Below are positions 59,023-64,000 of a stretch of 64,000 nucleotides of DNA, piece after piece. The stretch lies in the NCBI GenBank assembly GCA_024138025.1, contig JAMXBD010000390.1:744001-808000 (forward strand), given 5' to 3'. The position numbers were made by a program, and so were the translations under genes. Each line of letters opens with the position of its first letter. Within the stretch, counting starts at the first letter, position 1. The notes beneath the pieces were generated by a model. The model searched no databases. It had not been told where the DNA came from and saw nothing but the letters and a program-made list of their open reading frames with translations. Source of the stretch: Combretum micranthum (lineage: Eukaryota > Streptophyta > Magnoliopsida > Myrtales > Combretaceae).

Positions 59023-60139
59023 CTAAACAAGATGAAATACCCAAAATGAGTCTTTCATAGAATTTCTATTTTGAAGATTCTAAATCTATCTTTAATTCGT
59101 AGTAAAAATCGGATGGAAGGAAGTCCAACTTAAAATGGTCATAACTTGCTCATTTTAACTCGGAATTTTGCATATTATATGTCGTTTTCTACCTATTTGA
59201 AAAGATATATCCATTTACAAGGTTACTTTTACTATAAAAGGTCATTTGGGTCTCAGATTAGAAGGGTACAGATCTAATATGAAAATTCCTTTCTTGAAAA
59301 ACAAAAATTTCTAATCCTTCTTTTACTAAAGCTTGTTTAAGTAAAACTCAAGTATGTATATCTTTGAAAGGAATTCCTTATGTATATAAATAGACTCATA
59401 ATTTATGCATGAAGCTATAGGTGTTGTCTTATTTAATTTATTTCCTTAAAAGAACCTTTTCTAGTGTTTTGGAAAATTTGGATTTGTTTAGACTTTACTT
59501 TATGTGAGTGAAGTAATTTATAAATTCTTGGACGATCAAAATCCAATATACTATATTTTGATTCTTTAGTTTATCAAAAGTGAGTTAAAAGTAAAGTTTG
59601 GTCTTTTGAGATTATCTACAAAATTTATTTCTAAGAATTAAAAAATAGAGTTTCCAAAAGTTTTCTTTAGTAGTACATGATGAGTTTATTCTTTAAAAAT
59701 TTATTTTCATTTTCCTTGTAAGTTGATTTTCCTTGAAAACTTTTTAGATCTTGTTTTAGAAAGTTGGTCAAAATAGTATCAAGTTATTATCTACATAACA
59801 AAACTTCTTTTGTTACTTGAAAAGGAAATACCTTTAGACTTTTAAAGAAACTTCATTTAATGGTTTGAAATTTCATGACGAGTTTACATAAACTTTTTAA
59901 AAGAGATTTATTTGAAAATATCTTTCTAAGTGTTTGGAAAAACTTTGATCAAATTTTATTCTTTCATTAAAAAGATTCTTTTTTATTTGAACAACTTATT
60001 AGCCATGCATGAATATGATCATGTAGTTTATAAAAGATAAAAATATCACAAGATAAAATAATAATAAAGAACATAAGAAATAAATAAACATAATAATAAT
60101 TGTCAAGTATTGGGAGTCTTAACTTCTACAAAGCTTTCC

Positions 60140-60162
60140 AGGATTAAGATTAGACTAGTCCT
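60140..60162 (-). other. Conserved LTR hairpin with altered pairs, copy J
   Basis: Plus strand AGGATTA...TAGTCCT: compared with GGGACTA...TAGTCCC, the outer G-C pair has become A-T by two substitutions, while one inner pair has become a wobble. The stem is kept. Confidence 0.6.
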
Positions 60163-60608
60163 AAAAGAAAAGAAAATTGTTTTGACTTGATGAGGACGAG
60201 TCTAAGACTAGAAAAACTAGTCTTAAAACAACTTGAAAGTAAATAAATTGCAAGGTGAATAAATAAATTGCAAGGGAAGTAAATAAATTGCAATAACAAA
60301 TGAGCTTATATGCTCTAAAAGTTATATATAATTACATAGAATATTTAGTTAGATAACATAAGAACAACATAAAGGAAAATAGTTTCATGAACAAAAACAA
60401 GATATGAACATATTGTTGCTTTCTTGACCTCCATGGGTTTAGAAAACACACACTATGCTCATACTAAGTAAATGAATATATAGAAAGCTTAAATTATTAT
60501 CTATAGAAGAAGTGGAAACTAGAGAAATTTTGAGAGAGCTTTTGGAGAGATTTTGAGAGAGTAAGAGTAGTATATGAAAGGTGTGAAGAAAATGGAAGGA
60601 AGAGGTGG

Positions 60609-60616
60609 TATTTATA
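60609..60616 (-). promoter_or_regulatory. TATA box, copy J
   Basis: Minus strand GTATAAATACC, at the position equivalent to the TATA boxes of copies B, E and F. Confidence 0.55.
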
Positions 60617-61665
60617 CGAAAAAGTGGAGGGTAATTTGCGTTAATTAAATAAATAAAAAATAAAACAAATTGTGTGTGTATGAGGGAGGGGTCAGCGCAA
60701 ATTGTGAGTGGGAGAGAGAGAGAAATTTATTTTTTTTGTATTTTTGTTAATGAAAAGTAAGATATGGGAGATGTGAAGTTGTATTGGAAATGAAAATTAT
60801 AAGAAAATAGAGGTATGGTTGTAAGAGTAGGTTGTAAGAAAAAGTAGAGATAGATAAATAGTGTAGAATAGTAATAAATCGTGTAATGTAAAGTAGATAT
60901 GGCAATTAAAGTACTGGTAGTAAGAAAATACACGTATAATTATGATATCTGATATTTTAGTTACCAAAAAATTATAAAACTGATATTTTTGGAAACCTTA
61001 TCTCTTAACGAGTCTAATATTCGGAATATTTTTACTATTTCGTGCCTCAGGACACGTTTTTTGAAAACTGTATCCGATCGGGCTAAAAACGAATTGCGGT
61101 TTAACTAATTTGATATTTTTAAACTTTTTCATATTATTACGAACTATTCTACATACTAATCTCTCACTTACTTACTTAGGGTTATGAACACGGGATTGTC
61201 GGACTTGAATGGTTGCGTTTAACTAGGGTTTTGTTGACTTTAGGATTTCTGGTTGACCTTCTAATTAGGGTTTAAGCTCAACCGATCGTAAAACTTTGGA
61301 GGTTTACATTCTCTCTTCCTTTTCTATTCTGCAGATTTCTTCCTCTTTATATGCTTCTTCTTCAAGCTACTGTTGTGATTGTAAGGCATAAAAGGTAATC
61401 ATTCTTCTCTTAGTCTATTATGCCTACAGTATTCTGCATATAACTCTCATCTCTACAGCTTGCCTTCTTCGTACTTCTTTTTTCTACCTTCTTCTTATTG
61501 TGGATAAGTTCTCTTTCTCTAATTCTTTACGCTTTAGCTACTTGTCGAGCCTGGATTTTTCATTTATGGTTCAATTTCTTTTAATCCGATACGTATCAAA
61601 CCCTAACCCATTTGATACAAACTCTCGACTAGGAATTAAAATAAATTTAATTTTTGAAACCGTTT

Positions 61666-61676
61666 TGGAGTCGCCA
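61666..61676 (-). promoter_or_regulatory. PBS-like site of the right-hand LTR element
   Basis: The minus strand reads TGGCGACTCCA, starting with the TGG expected opposite a tRNA CCA end, 5 bp beyond the LTR end at 61682. The tRNA species is not assigned. Leader-like sequence continues left to the TSD of copy J. Confidence 0.55.
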
Positions 61677-61681
61677 GCGAT

Positions 61682-63380
61682 TGAATTCAGAAAAAATTTA
61701 TAAGTTAGGATCAATGGGTTGGTTGACCCTAATATAGCCACTTGTCTATGAAAAAATCGATTTTGAAAACCAACTTTATTAAATTAGAGATTTTTGAATT
61801 CGGGGGTTATCCTATTAAAACCATATGATTACCACTTGAAATTCATAAATTAAAATTTTATCCTTTTAATGCTGAAAAAAAACTGTTGTACGAACTATGA
61901 TATTTACAATTAAAATTTGCAAATCTAAATATTTTCAATAAACAATGAATCAATTTAATATTTTACAAAAATAATATCTTTTCGTTTTTTATGTCGCCTC
62001 GAAGGTTCCTATATACTTGCTAATTGGAATTAGACAATACATAATTCTTTTATAAAAACTTTAGTGGGTTAGTCTATTTTAACAATTTGAACTCTTTTCA
62101 GTTTAAGTTTGTTAAATTTTATTATTTGTTGAAAATGAATTTTTATTGAGATGATCTAAGAATTATCATTTTTTATTCTTTTATTTTATTTTTTTAAATT
62201 CTAATTCACAAAAAGATTATGGCTAATTTCTTAACTATTTTTATACCCATTAAAATATATATATGTATATATTTTATTATTTTTTTTGTTACTAATTTTC
62301 ATCATTTATATTTCAATATATTCAATTGGTATATGAAAAACATTTACAGGCATCTTATACCTTCTCGGAATTTGGAGCAATTGTGCATGCAGCGTTCATT
62401 GAACCAAAAGTCGAATTTGAATCTGGGAAAATAGAAATTCCGACGTACTTTTTATTATTATTCCTTAATTTTTTTTTTTTTTTTTTTTCCTTTTCTTTGT
62501 TTTGTTTTGTTAAATTAAAATAAACAAAAGGAAAGGGATAGTAAACTCATCTGGTTTGAAAAGATGTAGTTCACAGCTACTACTTCGGATCGAGTCTTAC
62601 ACGAAACGGCTACAAGGTCAGGCGACCAGTAGAGACTAATCCTAGCTGTTATAGAGGTTGACAGTGGTGGTATTCCCGACGTCTTCAGTAGCAATTTAAA
62701 GGGAGTGTTTGAAGCTCTTGTGATTCTTCTCTCCTTTATTATTTGTATGGAATTCCTCCGTATGTGTTATTTTTTTCTTTGTGTTTTTCTTTATTTTTGT
62801 TGTTGTTTCTTATGTCTATGTCAAGTATTTATAGGCTCAATAGGCTTACCTACTTGCTTATCTACCGCTCACCTACCCATTTACTGACATATACGCTTAC
62901 CTCATTCAGCAATTGACTGATATATGCGGTTACCTTATTCGGCCACTGACATATATGCTTATATCATCTAGCTAATGAGAGCGTGTGAAAAAAATAAGAA
63001 GACAAAAAATAATTTATCTCATCGTAGAATCGAACTCAGGTCTCCTTTATGCATGCCAATGACTTATCCATACAGGCTGTTGGCCTATACCTTGCTCTGG
63101 TTTGCACAGAAAAAATATTTGAGACTTCTAAAATGGGCCCAATTAAATAAACCAATTTATATGGTCCATTTAATTGAGTTTAAAAAAATTTATAATTAAA
63201 ATTAGTATTATATCAAGCCAATTAATTATTTTTTTATATGTTTTATTTTCTTATCTTTCCCCTTTTTCTAATATATTTATTTTGATGATTTCCTCGTTTT
63301 TTTTTTATTTGTGGGCTTAATATAATATTAATTTTTACTATAAATTGAAATCTTAAATAGGAAAAAATGTGATGCCTACA
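61682..63380 (-). mobile_element. Third-family LTR with PBS on one side and PPT on the other
   Basis: Minus-strand termini TGTAGGCATCAC (63380) and GAATTCA (61682), 1699 bp. A TATA box (CCTATAAATACTTG on minus, 62826-62833) is followed by a leader with CGACGTCTTCAGTAGC-type sequence (plus-strand notation). A PBS lies 5 bp beyond the 3' end and a polypurine tract directly precedes the 5' end. A tRNA-like segment sits in U3. No coding sequence. Confidence 0.65.
63015..63090 (-). repeat. tRNA-like (SINE-like) segment in U3 of the third-family LTR
   Basis: The minus strand contains GAGTTCGATTC, close to a Pol III B box, with TAAGTCATTGG about 25 nt upstream, resembling a weak A box. It may be a tRNA-derived SINE fragment captured by the LTR or a chance match. 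No poly-A tail or TSD is visible. Confidence 0.3.
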
Positions 63381-63396
63381 ACTGCCCCTCTTTGTG
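63381..63396 (-). promoter_or_regulatory. Polypurine tract
   Basis: The minus strand reads CACAAAGAGGGGCAGT immediately upstream of the LTR start TGTAGGC. AAAGAGGGGCAGT is a typical plant gypsy PPT for plus-strand priming. Confidence 0.6.
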
Positions 63397-63460
63397 ATGA
63401 AGTTTGTTAAAACTTCATCATAAAGATAAAATAGACCACCATTTTTGCTTACATGAGTGG

Positions 63461-63690
63461 ACATCTTGAAAAAAAAATGGATACCTTCTTGAAAGGATGG
63501 ATTTTAAAAAGAATGTCACCATCTTGAAAGGATGGATTTAAAAAGAAGTCACTATCTTGAAAGGATGGATTTAAAGAGAAGGTCACCATCTTAAAATGAT
63601 GTATTTAAAAAGAAGGTTACCATCTTGAAAGGATGGATTTAAAAGGAAAAGGTCAACATCTTGAATGGATGGATTTAAAAGGAGAACCAT
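63461..63690. repeat. Minisatellite, 33-36 bp unit
   Basis: Six units; CTTGAAAGGATGGATTT begins at about 63488, 63523, 63556, 63590, 63624 and 63660, spaced by AAAAAGAAGGTCACCAT-like sequence. It lies just upstream (minus sense) of the PPT, in the 3' UTR of a retroelement. Confidence 0.85.
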
Positions 63691-63834
63691 TTGTGTGAAT
63701 GGGGGAAGAAAAAGCTAAACTATCTATCGAGTTTAGGCTTGGTGAAGCGCTCCTTAAGTTGGCATTTGACTTAGATGTGGTGCAAACATACTCCTTGAGC
63801 TGGCATTTAGCTAGGATGGGCTTTGGATATCTTT

Positions 63835-64000
63835 CTTCCTAAAGACTGGAATGGACTTCATTCTTTTTCTTCTTAAGGAGGCTCGGATGGGCTTCAAGTC
63901 TTTTCTTTTAAAGATACTCGGATGGGCTTCGGGTCTTTTCTTTTTAAGGAGACTCGGATGGGCTTCGGGTCTTTTCTTGTTAAGGAGACTTGGGTGGGCT
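63835..64000. repeat. Minisatellite, about 36 bp unit, running off the window
   Basis: Units containing CTCGGATGGGCTTCGGGTC and TTTTCTTTTTAAGGAGA repeat with 35-36 bp spacing (63883, 63918, 63954, 63990). A diverged unit precedes them from about 63850. It is a different sequence from the array at 63461-63690 but has nearly the same period. Confidence 0.85.

Larger units (their letters stand above)
57878..61308 (-). mobile_element. Family 1 LTR copy J, solo LTR, TSD TTCTC
   Basis: Perfect TSD TTCTC at 57873-57877 and 61309-61313. The plus strand reads TGTCACGCCTTGGAGGG...GGAGGTTTACA, 3431 bp. U3 block (60912-60937), TATA (60609-60616), hairpin with changed pairs (60140-60162), acidic mini-exon (58960-59022) and a GCTCCTAC minisatellite (58545-58625) are present. 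The leader ends CTATAG|ATAATA, so the first donor is lost. Confidence 0.92.

Overview
The window looks like a plant (probably eudicot) nuclear intergenic region. It is very AT-rich, has no intact host gene, and consists of nested, decayed transposable elements. I see no rRNA, functional tRNA, CRISPR array or bacterial-type operon. The annotation therefore rests on repeats, element boundaries, target-site duplications (TSDs), and short conserved sites or degenerate coding fragments.

The dominant component is one family of unusually long LTRs (about 3.3-4.3 kb, sense 5' TGTAAACC...GGGGCGTGACA 3'), called family 1 here. Ten copies, A to J, cover more than half of the window: A <1-2470(-), B 3554-20708(-), C 3704-11649(+), D 6951-11218(+), E 12126-15813(-), F 25260-28593(-), G 38214-43372(-), H 43535-50919(+), I 44056-47666(-) and J 57878-61308(-). 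C, D, E, H, I and J have exact 5-bp TSDs, and F has a TSD with one mismatch. Only B borders an internal region, with a tRNA-Met-type primer-binding site; most others look like solo LTRs. Nesting is deep: B holds C (which holds D) and a second-family LTR (which holds E); H holds I.

Each family 1 LTR from B to J repeats the same layout in sense order: a conserved U3 block, a TATA box, a C/T-rich leader in which I found no ATG in the seven copies read, an AG|GTAAAA-type splice donor, a hairpin, a 3' splice site, and a 61-100 nt putative exon. That exon opens with a 14-codon acidic reading frame (consensus close to DEExD...PEDYYD-stop) and ends with an ATG beside a GTGAGT/GTAAGT donor. A second, about 45-nt putative exon follows. 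The acidic frame has the same length in all nine copies, uses three different stop codons, and varies at synonymous positions. It is the most interesting signal in the window.

Other parts: 2471-3553, gag-like remnant; 12025-17502 and 38767-40514, LTRs of a second family (TGATAAG...); 20714-21760, Ty3/gypsy-like gag remnant; 21761-25254, AT-rich decayed sequence; 28599-36700, a mosaic of non-autonomous DNA-transposon-like repeats; 37296-37960, LINE ORF1 (DUF4283) remnant; 51550-51837, possible LINE ORF1 tail; 51838-57600, rearranged gypsy-type sequence with an aspartic-protease pseudogene at 56395-57058; 61682-63380, a third-family LTR with a PBS on one side and a polypurine tract on the other; 63461-64000, two 33-36 bp minisatellites.
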